Shown in pieces: positions 1 to 12,189 of a stretch of DNA of 64,000 nt. The position numbers and the translations under genes were made by a program. Position 1 is the first letter of the stretch; each line of letters starts with the position of its first letter. Source of the stretch: Antedon mediterranea (lineage: Eukaryota; Echinodermata; Crinoidea; Comatulida; Antedonidae); NCBI RefSeq assembly GCF_964355755.1, contig NC_092672.1, positions 868,001 through 932,000 of the forward strand, read 5' to 3'. Under the pieces are notes generated by a model that saw nothing but the letters and a program-made list of their open reading frames with translations, was not told the origin of the DNA and did no database searches.

Positions 1-467
1 TATCAACATTTGATTTGGTATCAACATTTGATTTGGTATCAACATTTGATTTGGTATCAACATTTGATTTGGTATCAACATTTGATTTGGTATCAACATT
101 TGATTTGGTATCAACATTTGATTTGGTATCAACATTTGATTTGGTATCAACATTTGATTTGGTATCAACATTTGATTTGGTATCAACATTTGATTTGGTA
201 TCAACATTTGATTTGGTATCAACATTTGATTTGGTATCAACATTTGATTTGGTATCAACATTTGATTTGGTATCAACATTTGATTTGGTATCAACATTTG
301 ATTTGGTATCAACATTTGATTTGGTATCAACATTTGATTTGGTATCAACATTTGATTTGGTATCAACATTTGATTTGGTATCAACATTTGATTTGGTATC
401 AACATTTGATTTGGTATCAACATTTGATTTGGTATCAAAATTTGATTTGGTATCAACATTTGATTTC
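1..467. repeat. 18-bp minisatellite array, about 26 copies
   Basis: Head-to-tail repeats of the 18-bp unit TATCAACATTTGATTTGG run from the window edge, so the array is truncated by the window. Copies are nearly identical, with one visible variant near 439 (C to A). Because 18 is a multiple of three, long open frames appear in it, but they have no gene-like features. The array lies 3' of the second exon of the signal-peptide gene at 600-869 and so is probably inside an intron of that minus-strand gene. Confidence 0.97.
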
Positions 468-599
468 GCCATGCAAACCTTCAAACAATATATTCTCATC
501 TTATATTGTTGTACATGTATTATGTGGCTTGTGTATAATAGAAAGGTTGATCTTAATTACTGTATAGAAGATAATAATTAATGGTTAACATTAACTTAC

Positions 600-869
600 C
601 TGTTATTGAGGACTCAAACGTATCGCTACTACTTAAAATTTGTGAAGTTGAAGATGCAATTAAACTACTATAAACAAAAAGATATTAAGAATATGTTAAT
701 TTAACAATAATTTTTGAAAACATACATTTGATGTTAACATTTCTTTATAAACCGATACTGGTATTTTATTTTTTAATTTATGGAATATTTAAATTTTCTA
801 TCTAAATCTAATATTTTGTACTCACCAAAGTAAGATTGGAATTAAGCCAACTATACCGATTGCTGCCAT
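600..869 (-). CDS. 5' end of a third secreted protein gene (partial), probably a peroxidase paralogue
   Basis: Two consecutive coding exons on the minus strand: exon 1 at 869-826 (44 nt, ATG, donor GTGAGT) and exon 2 at 667-600 (68 nt, acceptor TTTATAG, donor GTAAGT). Spliced, they read MAAIGIVGLIPILLCSLIAS followed by a Ser/Thr-rich stretch. This is a good cleavable signal peptide, with frame open across the junction (112 nt, phase 1). The next exons lie beyond the left edge. PX1 and PX2 downstream on the same strand also start with a signal peptide split over two very small exons, so a third tandem peroxidase is the simplest guess. No catalytic domain is visible, so the family is inferred only from position and exon layout. 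Confidence 0.5.
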
Positions 870-1821
870 ATTGTTTGCTTTCCGCTTTCTTACCGAGGAT
901 AATAAATAATTATTTTTAATAAATTCGGCTTATATACTATCCACACCACACCTCTTTTAACTCGAGATGAATAACTTACGACGGATGCTAAGTGATCAAT
1001 GATACTTATGGTTGAGATAAGTACAAGTACTCAATATAATCCTCTTAATCTACTAGAAATCTCAAAAACACAAACGAAGGTGAAATAGATGAATGACATT
1101 ATCATCATAAAAGTGAAGAGAATAGGAGAAATGGTTTGAAAAATGGTTGGAGAAAAGGGGTGGAGAAAAGGGGTGGAGAAAAGAGTTGGAGGAAAGAGGG
1201 AGAACACAATGATAAGATTGGGGGAAGCTAACAGTCATTTGAAAGAAACTTTTTTGCACTTTTACATTAAACATAAGTAGCTAGTAACTTTTGGGCGAAA
1301 TAAGACAATGCATTCTAATGTGTATGGTATTGTATAATTTATTCAAAATAAGATATCACGTGAACAGGACGTAATAAATATTTCAAAATATTCCCGAAAT
1401 TATCACACAATTTGAATTCCGGAAATGTTACCTCAAGTGTGAATTTTAATCTTTATTATTAACAGACAGTTAATTGACTACTAATAACAGGTATTAATTA
1501 TACATAATTCTCAAGTAGGGACTACTGGAGAATACTTCTCAGATCACATAAGTCGTAAGTTTCTTACTTAGAAACCACATAGATACATTATAAGTTATAT
1601 CTTATAAGCCGTCAAACATCTAGTACGGCGCGTTTTTGTAAGATCAACATTACGCGCGTATAATTATAATTAACATACGTTATATCATTAAAAATCATTA
1701 ATATATAGAAACCTATAAAATCAATCAATAAATGTTATTTAAATTCTTAAACAAATAATATTAAATATCTTGACCCAACAATGATGCTTTTGCAAATGGT
1801 AAAAGTATGATTCTTATTTTA

Positions 1822-1920
1822 AAGCTCCGTCTACACTATCAGACTTTATGTGACAAAAAAATGTGACGTGCCCAAATATACAGTTTGTCAAACTAGTTTG
1901 ATAGTGTAGACAGATCTTTA
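1822..1920. mobile_element. Short TIR element, family II
   Basis: The ends are inverted repeats of the type AAGCTCCGTCTACACTATCA and TGATAGTGTAGACAGATCTT. There is no coding capacity. The same termini recur at 9670, 16554 and 17745, which marks a MITE-like non-autonomous DNA transposon family. Confidence 0.8.
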
Positions 1921-2195
1921 GAATCGAACATTCAATAATCCACCATCGAAAATGTTTGGAAATTTAACAACCGAATATAATAGTTTGTCACGATTTTCAT
2001 CTGAAATAAGAATCTTATTCCACGAGTCAATTTAACTCATAGTTCTATTAATGTATTATTTCTGACCGCCTCTCTGAAGGTCAACAGCTTTGTAATCGAG
2101 TTCAACCAAAGGTTCTAGAAAACAAAAATTGAGGAAAATAAATTATTAATGTACCAAGTGTATTTCTAGTTATTTTTTAAAGTTTGATAACAATT

Positions 2196-2342
2196 AAGCT
2201 CAGTTCCCACTAGGGGACGCAACGCAATGACGTAGACGCAACAAGCGAGTTGACCAATGACAAACGCAGTTCGAATAATTCATCGCTTGTGATTGGTCAA
2301 ATCCTTTACGTTGCGTTGCGTCTCTAGTGGAAACCAAGCATT
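2196..2342. mobile_element. Short TIR element, family I
   Basis: Left end resembles AAGCTCAGTTCCCACTAG and the right end is its imperfect reverse complement (CTAGTGGAAACCAAGC). Internal sequence is rich in ACGCAACGCAA and GTGATTGGTCAA motifs shared with copies at 7593, 14246, 17307 and 19173. It is a non-coding, MITE-like element. Confidence 0.8.
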
Positions 2343-2690
2343 TGTGCGAGCTTAGGCCTACCGATTTTCAATGGCAATCGGAAGTATCGTGTGTTAAAGT
2401 ATTTTCAGTATAGACTGTACTTAAAAATAAGTAAGTAACTTTTGTGTGTAAGAAAATCATTTAAAAGAATTATTGATTACCTTCGTACTCAATCCAATGT
2501 TGTAGTCTAATGGTAGGAATAGTAGCGTAGTCTCCACACGACACACGTTTATTTTCACCATGAGTGACGTACCCCGTGCTTTCACTGCAACATAATGACG
2601 TCATTACAATTATTTTTTTTTTTAAGCAAATCAAATGCTTATCTTACAGCACGTTTTATATTTTTTATATGTTTTATGTTGTGTTTTCAA

Positions 2691-5040
2691 AGTACGGAAA
2701 TAGCAGTGGAGTTTACTCATCTACGCACAATGTGCATCAAAGTAAGGCAATAGCAGTGGAGTTTACTCATCTACGCACAATGTGCATCAAAGTACGGAAA
2801 TAGCAGTGGAGTTTACTCATCTACGCACAATGTGCATCAAAGTAAGGAAATAGCAGTGGAGTTTACTCATCTACGCACAATGTTCATCGAAGTACGGAAA
2901 TAGTAGTGGAGTTTACTCATCTACGCACAATGTGCATCAAAGTAAGGCAATAGCAGTGGAGTTTACTCATCTACGCACAATGTGCATCAAAGTAAAGAAA
3001 TAGCAGTGGAGTTTACTCATCTACGCACAATGTGCATCAAAGTAAGGCAATAGCAGTGGAGTTTACTCATCTACGCACAATGTGCATCAAAGTAAGGCAA
3101 TAGCAGTGGAGTTTACTCATCTACGTACAATGTGCATCAAAGTAAGGCAATAGCAGTGGAGTTTACTCATCTACGCACAATGTTCATCGAAGTACGGAAA
3201 TAGTAGTGGAGTTTACTCATCTACGCACAATGTGCATCAAAGTAAGGAAATAGCAGTGGAGTTTACTCATCTACGCACAATGTGCATCAAAGTACGGAAA
3301 TAGCAGTGGAGTTTACTCATCTACGCACAATGTGCATCAAAGTAAGGCAATAGCAGTGGAGTTTACTCATCTACGCACAATGTGCATCAAAGTAAGGAAA
3401 TAGCAGTGGAGTTTACTCATCTACGTACAATGTGCATCAAAGTAAGGCAATAGCAGTGGAGTTTACTCATCTACGCACAATGTGCATCAAAGTAAGGCAA
3501 TAGCAGTGGAGTTTACTCATCTACGTACAATGTTCATCGAAGTAAGGAAATAGCAGTGGAGTTTACTCATCTACGCACAATGTTCATCGAAGTAAGGCAA
3601 TAGCAGTGGAGTTTACTCATCTACGCACAATGTGCATCAAAGTAAAACAATAGCAGTGGAGTTTACTCATCTACGTACAATGTGCATCAAAGTAAGGAAA
3701 TAGCAGTGGAGTTTACTCATCTACGCACAATGTGCATCAAAGTAAGGAAATAGCAGTGGAGTTTACTCATCTACGCACAATGTGCATCAAAGTAAGGAAA
3801 TAGCAGTGGAGTTTACTCATCTACGCACAATGTGCATCAAAGTAAGGAAATAGCAGTGGAGTTTACTCATCTACGTACAATGTGCATCAAAGTAAGGAAA
3901 TAGCAGTGGAGTTTACTCATCTACGCACAATGTGCATCAAAGTAAGGAAATAGCAGTGGAGTTTACTCATCTACGCACAATGTGCATCAAAGTAAAACAA
4001 TAGCAGTGGAGTTTACTCATCTACGCACAATGTGCATCAAAGTAAGGAAATAGCAGTGGAGTTTACTCATCTACGCACAATGTGCATCAAAGTAAGGCAA
4101 TAGCAGTGGAGTTTACTCATCTACGCACAATGTTCATCGAAGTACGGAAATAGTAGTGGAGTTTACTCATCTACGCACAATGTGCATCAAAGTAAGGAAA
4201 TAGCAGTGGAGTTTACTCATCTACGCACAATGTGCATCAAAGTAAAACAATAGCAGTGGAGTTTACTCATCTACGTACAATGTGCATCAAAGTAAGGAAA
4301 TAGCAGTGGAGTTTACTCATCTACGCACAATGTGCATCAAAGTAAGGAAATAGCAGTGGAGTTTACTCATCTACGCACAATGTGCATCAAAGTAAGGCAA
4401 TAGCAGTGGAGTTTACTCATCTACGCACAATGTTCATCGAAGTACGGAAATAGTAGTGGAGTTTACTCATCTACGCACAATGTGCATCAAAGTAAGGCAA
4501 TAGCAGTGGAGTTTACTCATCTACGCACAATGTGCATCAAAGTAAGGAAATAGCAGTGGAGTTTACTCATCTACGCACAATGTGCATCAAAGTAAGGCAA
4601 TGGCAGTGGAGTTTACTCATCTACGCACAATGTGCATCAAAGTAAGGCAATAGCAGTGGAGTTTACTCATCTACGCACAATGTGCATCGAAGTAAGAAAA
4701 TAGCAGTGGAGTTTACTCATCTACGTACAATGTGCATCAAAGTAAGGCAATAGCAGTGGAGTTTACTCATCTACGCACAATGTTCATCAAAGTAAGGAAA
4801 TAGCAGTGGAGTTTACTCATCTACGCACAATGTGCATCAAAGTAAGGCAATAGCAGTGGAGTTTACTCATCTACGCACAATGTGCATCAAAGTAAGGCAA
4901 TAGCAGTGGAGTTTACTCATCTACGCACAATGTGCATCAAAGTAAGGAAATAGCAGTGGAGTTTACTCATCTACGCACAATGTGCATCAAAGTAAGGAAA
5001 TAGCAGTGGAGTTTACTCATCTACGCACAATGTCCATCAA
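2691..5040. repeat. 50-bp minisatellite, 47 units
   Basis: Exactly 47 head-to-tail units of 50 bp, each containing AGCAGTGGAGTTTACTCATC and CTACGCACAATGTGCATCAA. Variants cluster in the spacer (AAGGCAA, AAGGAAA, ACGGAAA, AAAACAA) and in GTGCATCAA versus GTTCATCGA. Linked variants recur at 300-bp spacing, suggesting higher-order amplification. The array sits at or just past the 3' end of PX1 and is not coding. Confidence 0.97.
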
Positions 5041-5380
5041 GAGGAGGATGATGGCTTCTGAATCATATCGGTTACCAGCGCCACGCCACGTAATATAGAT
5101 AGTCATACTTGCCATAACTGATCAGCTGCATACAATATTTAGATTACTAATTTTTAGATAACGATATAATTACCGAATATCTCAATAATTATCACGAGAA
5201 CGCCAGAGCACAAAAGGACATTAAACAACATTTTCTGTTTGTTTTTTTTAAAGATTCCACATTGGCCAAGCCTTCACGGGATTACCATAAAAAAACAAAA
5301 TCCTTGAGATTAGTATGGTTTATATTTAATAAATTAAATGTATAGCTATTATATCAGTTACCAGATCTGGTTAAACTTAC

Positions 5381-8300
5381 GTAGATGTTTTGTCTTCATC
5401 GGCCACTTCAAACGCTCGAGGTTGGACGCTTTCTATTTCATTCAAATTTTCACATAAAACACGTGCCATTGTCATTTTTCTAATCTCATTTAATTGTTCT
5501 GTATACATAAAAATAATAAAACACAAATGTTTTGGATATTGATTTTCACTGATAAAATTCGTAATTTATTCTTTGGCCGTCATATGGTTTATATTGCTTT
5601 TTAGGCACACATTATTTATTCTTCTGGACACGTACGTAATCACAAGTTGACGTAATCAGGAATGTTTGATTTATAGCGGGTTTTTTTTCAAGTTATTTAT
5701 TTACAACTGAGAAGAGAAGAAGGCCGGAATAAACAAACGCACACAAGAATAACAAAATTTAATAAATGAGACATTATTTTAAAAATATGTGAAAGATGAA
5801 CAGAACAGATTATAGAAAGAAAACGTTTGAAGAAGAAATTTAAAACTGGTAGGCTTAACTGATAGAAGGTTCTTAAACTGGTAGGCTTAACTGATAGAAG
5901 GTTCTTAAATATATTTTATAAAAAAAAGACAAAACTCTTCTTTAACTGTAGCTTACCGATAGTAAAAGCTTGTTTTCCATTTCCATTTTCGTGCCAAAAA
6001 CGATCCCCAAACTTGAAGTTTCTAAATTGTTTGGCAATTATGCAACCGAGGGTCTTGCCAACAAGTGCACCGTGTACGGCTGTCTCGGATATAAAACCAA
6101 TAAATGCATCAATGTCATCAACTGACCTGAAAAAAAAAGTAATATTGTTACTTGTCAGCAGCAACACACTACTAATACAATATTTTATAGTTTAGTTAAA
6201 TTGGTTACTTACTCGTAAACCTTCTGTAAATTCCTGATGTTAGACGCGCTCATTTCACTTCTCAGATCGTCGAAGTTTTTGGCTTTGGGAAGTTCACAAA
6301 AATAGCGCCATTCATTATAGGCTGGCAGTCCATGATCACGCCCTCTTTGTATATTTAGAGCCACGAGATCTAAACCAATTCTGAAATGTTGATATAGCTT
6401 ATTAGACCTCTTAATATACACCAATAGAAGCAATTTTAATAAATAATAACATTTCAACAATTATTTTAAAATTCCAACAAGACCCATTGTGGTTGAAAAC
6501 TTACCCTCCAGCTGGAACTGCAAATAAATGCTTGGTGACGTCATCATCGATATTTGTGTCCACCTTTGAGAGAGAGTCTGACAACATGCCCAGTACAATA
6601 GAGTCCAAGCCTCCGTTTTCATGATCAAACAAAAAGCTTGCATTAAAGAACGCCTCTCTTAGGGTAACTCGGGGGTAAACCTCTTCAAACTTGTGGTTAA
6701 CACGTTTTAGATCTGAAGGTATCAGACTATGACCAAATCTGAAGGCAGCATGAGAGAAAACATTAACAGCTGATGGGTCTACTTTTGCACTGTAACCAAG
6801 GAAAAACCCATCATTTAATACTGTCAAGTCGTATTTTAACATTGCTTCTCGTCCAATTATAATTGGTAAAAATTCGTTATATATTATTCTTTGCCAAATA
6901 GCATAGTTGATTTTTCTTGCTTCTTCAAATACCACGTCACCCTTCCATTGAGGATTGATGTCATAAAGTATTTTAGCAAAAGCGTTATGTTGGCGCATGA
7001 ATATGGTGTGCATAGCAACCAAGCCTGGTTGTTCAGATGTTCGTAAATCGCCCCCTTTTACACATCTCTCGTCTTCTGATATTCCTACGCATTGTTCCAA
7101 TTCTTCATCGACTGGAAGGTACGGTTTGTATGGCTCTCCAAGAGGATTTTCTTGCACTTTTAAATAGGCTTTATCATCTGAAATTATAGGAAACGGTTTG
7201 TAAAATTCACCCCATGATATAAGAAAAGTCCAATATTAGAAAATAAATTATACAATTATTGCAAATTCAATTTTGTGTCGGAAATTCATCTATGTAGTAT
7301 AGTTATAGTTGATTAGAAAAATACCTTGGTTACGAAGAGCAGCGGATACGTTATCGTGCGAGCCGTAAACAGAAGATAAGTCTAAAAAGGATGTAATCTG
7401 ATTGAGTTGCTGACGGGGTCCAGGTTTGCAATCAAGTCCAGGAACTGGCGACGAACGGAGAAATTCAATACAAGATGAAGAATTGAAAAACGGATCATTA
7501 TCAGGAATCTTGATTGGTAAGCATCTGTCGTTGGTCGTGCAGTGACACTCCTCGTCTGTGGAAATCAAGAATCGAGTTATTAAAAACAGTTATGCTTGGT
7601 TCCCACTTGAAAGCAACGCAAGTAATTTGACCAACCACGACGTCGCTTGTGATTGAGCAACTCACTTGCTCACAGCGTTGTGTTGCGTCCAAAAATGGTA
7701 ACCAACTTTCTGCGCCTATAACTACACGCGGACCATTCACGTAAAGTATACTTAAAACTACAAATTGGCAAGATTTAAAAAAGAAATGATCTTTCTTACC
7801 TCCTACTTCTTCTGGTGAATGTCCAATATCATGGTCAAGATACTGCCCTGTATGCATCACCAATGTGTTAAACTGTTTTGCTAAGTTTACAACCTCATGG
7901 ACAACAGTGGATGAAACAAGACGAGGACTTGGAAGGAATCTTGGTGATGGCGCTTCACGAGGATCATTAACACCTATAAAAAAGAATTTGTTTAAATGTA
8001 CTCAAAATACAAAGATCTACAGCATAAAGGACAATTTACACAGACTAACAGTAATAAAAATATAGAATCTATGTTATCCTTTATGACCATTTAAACCGCT
8101 GAGCGGAGGGGCGGCTTCCGTTCAAGGTAGAACGGGATAAGATGGGACAAGCTACGCGGGTTTCCGCTCACCCTTGTCGCTCACCCTTGTCGCTCACCCT
8201 TGTCGCTCACCCTTGTCGCTCACCCTTGTCGCTCACCCTTGTCGCTCACCCTTGTCGCTCACCCTTGTCGCTCACCCTTGTCGCTCACCCTTGTCGCTCA

Positions 8301-10618
8301 CCCTTGTCGCTCACCCTTGTCGCTCACCCTTGTCGCTCACCCTTGTCGCTCACCCTTGTCGCTCACCCTTGTCGCTCACCCTTGTCGCTCACCCTTGTCG
8401 CTCACCCTTGTCGCTCACCCTTGTCGCTCACCCTTGTCGCTCACCCTTGTCGCTCACCCTTGTCGCTCACCCTTGTCGCTCACCCTTGTCGCTCACCCTT
8501 GTCGCTCACCCTTGTCGCTCACCCTTGTCGCTCACCCTTGTCGCTCACCCTTGTCGCTCACCCTTGTCGCTCACCCTTGTCGCTCACCCTTGTCGCTCAC
8601 CCTTGTCGCTCACCCTTGTCGCTCACCCTTGTCGCTCACCCTTGTCGCTCACCCTTGTCGCTCACCCTTGTCGCTCACCCTTGTCGCTCACCCTTGTCGC
8701 TCACCCTTGTCGCTCACCCTCGTCTGGGTATATTTGCTTTATTGATGATATATCTCCTATTTTGTGGCAGAGTAGATTTTTTTTTCAAATAATAATGATA
8801 TCGCAAGGGGTTTGTTGCTTTCATTTTGAAAGGAAAGTTAACGAACGATCTAGTAAATAAATGAAAGACAGTCTGTTGCCTTGATAAATGCTAATGATTG
8901 TCTTACCGTCTGCATAATCTGGTGCCAAAAACCGTGGCATTGGTGTAAGTGCCGCACCCCAATGCACATTATCTAGGTTATTACACGTTCCATTGATTGT
9001 TCTATATTTTTTTAATTTGCTGCAGTTTGTCTGATAGAACCCAAATCCTATCTCTTCACATAACGCTTCCAATGTTGGGGTGTATTGCGAAACAAGATTC
9101 CTGTTAAAATAATTATAGCATTTTTTGAAATTATTGTATTATAACATAAGCCTACTTTAAAAAATGCAAACAAATAGATGGACAGTTATTGTGCTCTAGT
9201 GGCTGAAAATAAAGTAAAAGGACCACCAAGACAACCAAATGAAAACTGGATAAACGAAATAAAAATAGATTTAAAATGAAAAAATAGTAGACTTTAGCAC
9301 AGTAACAAACCATCCTGGCCAAAACAGAAAAATATGGAAACAAATTGTGGAAAGCATGTCAGAATTACGGAAACAGAAAGGAGAGAGATAGAGAGAGTGA
9401 GAGAGCGACTACATGACATGACTACATGTAACGTAAATCTAGCTGTAAATAATGTAACAAACCTCCTTTCAATTTCAACATGCCTTTCCATCAGTACGGC
9501 TATTCTTGCTAATGCCCCGACGTCACCGGATGACGTTTTACTAAATAAATGTTTAAGTGACTGAGTCGATCGTTCAGTTTTTCTATAACTTGTATCTGAA
9601 ACTGAATGAAAGAAAAGAATTATAAATAAAAACAGTGAACTGGTATTGTTTTTTTCTTTGGGATACATGAAGCTGTGTCTACACTATCAAACTAGTTTGA
9701 CAAAAAAGTGTGATGTGTCCAAATATGGTAGTAATTATCACATCACATCACATATTTTGTCACACAAAGTCTAATAGTGTAGAAAGAGCGTTAAGACTAC
9801 AAACATAATAGCGCTATTTGAGTTCTGTTTATTCAGTGAGTTCTGATGTTTACATATCTCTTTATTGTCAAAATGTAAAATAATATTATATAATAATAAT
9901 TACATAATTTGACAAAAAGACCAAATAAAAAGGCTTTCGCTTGTCTGGATTTGGCCTTTAAATGAAATATAAATTAACTATTTAACACACGCTAGATAGT
10001 TATTAAATGAAAATAGCATATTTATAAATAAATACAAATAATAATAATAGTACGTATTGTGTGGTTGGGAGCGCTTTCCACTGTTTAATATATTTTTCAG
10101 TTCTTACCTTCTGGGTAGAGCCATGTGTGTACATTGGCCAAAGCGTCCTCTGTCTCTTCATATAAAGCCCTCTTAAACTGCTCATCTTCTACTGCAACTT
10201 CATCTGATAATGTGATTGTAACGCCTAACAAACTAAAAATAAATCGCACTTTATTAGTAATTTTAATAAAGAGAGAATTATCATAAAAGTCAAATAATTT
10301 ACAAAAACTATAGTACCAAAGTCAAACAACTTATTGAATACGACATGCCTTCCTGTTTTAAAGAGTCTGATGAGGACACAATTTTACAAGCCGGCGCATA
10401 TTAGTATTATAGGAACCACCGAAACATTAGTTAAATTTGGTAAATGTTGGTTTTACCACTAAATATGTGCCACATAGACAACTTAGGCTTAGGCTGACAT
10501 ACAAGTAGGCTGGCCTAACCGTGTCTATGCTTGTTAATATAAACGCAATGCAACTGAGCCTAAGAATAATCACATAACACACTAACCTTAAAAGAACATA
10601 CACGAATATGTACTGCAT
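5381..10618 (-). CDS. PX1: secreted animal haem peroxidase (myeloperoxidase/ovoperoxidase-like)
   Basis: Ten coding exons join in consistent phase: 10618-10587, 10232-10108, 9601-9463, 9100-8907, 7973-7800, 7555-7325, 7177-6505, 6380-6213, 6126-5957 and 5498-5381 (674 codons). The start is the ATG at 10618, giving signal peptide MQYIFVYVLLSLLGVTITLS. The peroxidase domain begins in exon 4 (YRTINGTCNN). Catalytic features: distal GQYLDHDIGHSP (about residues 206-217; Gln, haem-linking Asp, distal His), Ca-loop TSFLDLSSVYG (276-286), RTSEQPGL (Arg344, Glu347), proximal FRFGHS (His about 448) and LNIQRGRDHGLPAYN. By family it oxidises halide or phenolic donors with H2O2 outside the cell; the substrate is unknown. 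The 3' end is unclear. Exon 10 ends with donor GTAAGT in phase 2. An acceptor at 5062 gives 12 residues and a stop at the edge of the 50-bp array, without the usual Cys-Leu-Pro/Trp tail. Alternatively exons 2506-2481 and 2114-2056 also keep frame to a stop. Confidence 0.87.
5843..5908. repeat. Direct repeat, 2 x about 32 bp
   Basis: The stretch ACTGGTAGGCTTAACTGATA plus AGAAGGTTCTTAA occurs twice in tandem within intron 9 of PX1. It is short and non-coding. Confidence 0.9.
7593..7705. mobile_element. Short TIR element, family I (degenerate), in PX1 intron 5
   Basis: Starts TGCTTGGTTCCCACTTGAAA and ends with a degenerate inverted copy (AAATGGTAACCA). It shares the CGCTTGTGATTG core of the other family I copies and lies between PX1 exons 5 and 6. 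Confidence 0.7.
8165..8720. repeat. 13-bp minisatellite, about 42 copies, in PX1 intron 4
   Basis: Near-perfect tandem copies of TCGCTCACCCTTG. The 13-bp period makes every forward frame read the same 13-residue peptide repeat, so the long open frames here are artefacts. The array is a very homogeneous, C-rich insertion in the intron between PX1 exons 4 and 5. Confidence 0.97.
9670..9794. mobile_element. Short TIR element, family II, in PX1 intron 2
   Basis: Left end AGCTGTGTCTACACTATCAA, right end an inverted copy ending GTGTAGAAAGAGCG. It contains the family core GTGATGTGTCCAAATATGG. It is non-coding. Confidence 0.8.
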
Positions 10619-11438
10619 TTTGCAACCGTACTTGCAAAACAGTAACTTACCGAGTTGATACTTAAAAAGATTTGCTTCAAATGCCCCAAAACTGCAACCT
10701 AGCTTCTTTATAATCGTGTCCTAGGTACTTGAGAGAGCCCAATCCCCGTATGGCATTCCTAGTGAAGTACGCACTCCATAAGGGATATAAAGGGCCGTAC
10801 GTTCTATGTTAATTGGGAATTAGCATGGCATGTTTTGATATACCGTTGCCTATTTACTATACTCTTTAAACCAACATAAGATACTGTGCTAAGTGCTAAG
10901 ATGTCCATAATGCTTATTAATATGTTTGTATACTGTTAATTATTTTTAATCAAATCACTGATATATTATAGCAATCAATCAATTTAATTTATTTCACATG
11001 AAAACCCATACAGTTGATATGTAACAAAAGTTTGTGATTGAAAAAACAAGCACGAATGTGCAATACTCGGGGTACAGCGAAAGAAGCTGTAATGACGTCA
11101 TAAGACCGGAGGTAACGTCACATACACATACGGCTATACGGTACCATCTTCGAGACGTGATATGGCGGCATCCAGTTTGAAATTAAAAAATCCGGCTCTA
11201 TAGCTTTGAGGACATGTCCCTGTAGTATATTCATGCTAAATCCGAGCTCAATACTACAACGAATAAGGGAGGAGTAGTACTTTATAAATCGCACTTTTTG
11301 CTCAATAGTGTCTGGATGGTAGAAGAAGAGGAAAAGATGAGAGAGTCCTAGACTCAGGTACCCCGAGTAATACAACGAGATATACTCTATATCATATTAC
11401 GTATACAGTATATTTCACCATAAAGTTAAAGAAAAATA

Positions 11439-11519
11439 GGTTTCGCCAGGGCTCGAACAACCGGGACCTTCTGCGTGTTGTTAAGCAGACTTGACAACCA
11501 CTACACTAAAACCGAAACC
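11439..11519 (-). tRNA. tRNA-Val(AAC)-like sequence, probably a pseudogene or SINE head
   Basis: Read on the minus strand it has a perfect 7-bp acceptor stem (GGTTTCG/CGAAACC), an A-box-like TAGTGTAGTGGT, an anticodon arm CTGC...GCAG around TTAACAACAC, and a B-box GTTGTTCGAGCCC. It matches the general tRNA-Val layout, but there are extra bases after the acceptor stem, in the anticodon loop and in the T loop. It is therefore probably non-functional or the tRNA-derived head of a SINE. Confidence 0.5.
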
Positions 11520-11959
11520 TCTTGCACTAAAAATGTGGGTTACACAAAGTTTTTTAATCCATTTACATTACAGAATAAATATGGTAATAAGCACAAAGCA
11601 AAAGAAACATGTGTAAAAGTGATAATTACCGATTACACAAAATAGTTATTTAAAAAAATTAAAAGTAAATAAAAAGCAGCAACACAATAACTATAACAAT
11701 ACAAATTAAATTGTTTTATTCGAATATTTAAAACAGTGAGCCAAGATTAGATCGACAAAATCAATACATTTTTACTGTACAACAAGATAAATAATGTAGG
11801 CCTGTGCATTTTAAATCAGAACACTACTGTATATAGATAGCAGGGCACTCTTCTATTGTTAATTAAATAAGTTAAATCAACTGAGATTCGACAAAATCAA
11901 TAAAATTAATATAATTCATAATAAACAATAGGATAGGCACGTGCACTATTACATATCAA

Positions 11960-12180
11960 TTGTCGTATTCGAGTGTACCGTTGAGTAGTTTTTCCGTTGA
12001 GTACTTCTTTAACGGAGTATTTTGAGCGTTGAGATTATTGTTCTTAACGAAAAAGCTTTCGTTGTGTCAACGTTTTCTATTCGAATGACTTTCTGTTGAG
12101 CACAAATTTACAATTCGAATACAAAAAGTACTCAACGAATCTTTACGTTGACAACGGAAGTTCCCAATCGAATACGACAA
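11960..12180. mobile_element. 221-bp TIR element
   Basis: Begins TTGTCGTATTCGA and ends TCGAATACGACAA, a 13-bp perfect inverted repeat. Inside are several GTTGAGTA / TACTCAAC motifs. It is non-coding and probably a MITE of a different family from I and II. Confidence 0.65.
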
Positions 12181-12189
12181 ATGCACCTT

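Larger units (their letters stand above)
870..2690. other. Intergenic region between the 869 gene and PX1
   Basis: No convincing gene. It contains a short purine-rich tandem stretch near 1140-1200 (GGAGAAAAGGGGT-type units), a family II TIR element (1822-1920) and a family I TIR element (2196-2342). Two minus-strand stretches with splice-like borders (2506-2481 and 2114-2056) could be alternative 3' exons of PX1; see the PX1 entry. Confidence 0.6.

Noticed and set aside
10-581. Long open frames reading repeated IWYQHL or VSTFDL peptides
   Set aside because: They are a by-product of the 18-bp repeat period; no start context, splice signals or domain.
2691-5040. Possible CRISPR array
   Set aside because: The 50-bp units are contiguous with no unique spacers, in a eukaryotic context; it is a minisatellite.
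8142-8860. Long open frames of repeated LTLVAHPCRSPLS
   Set aside because: Created by the 13-bp tandem array read in any frame; it lies inside a PX1 intron.
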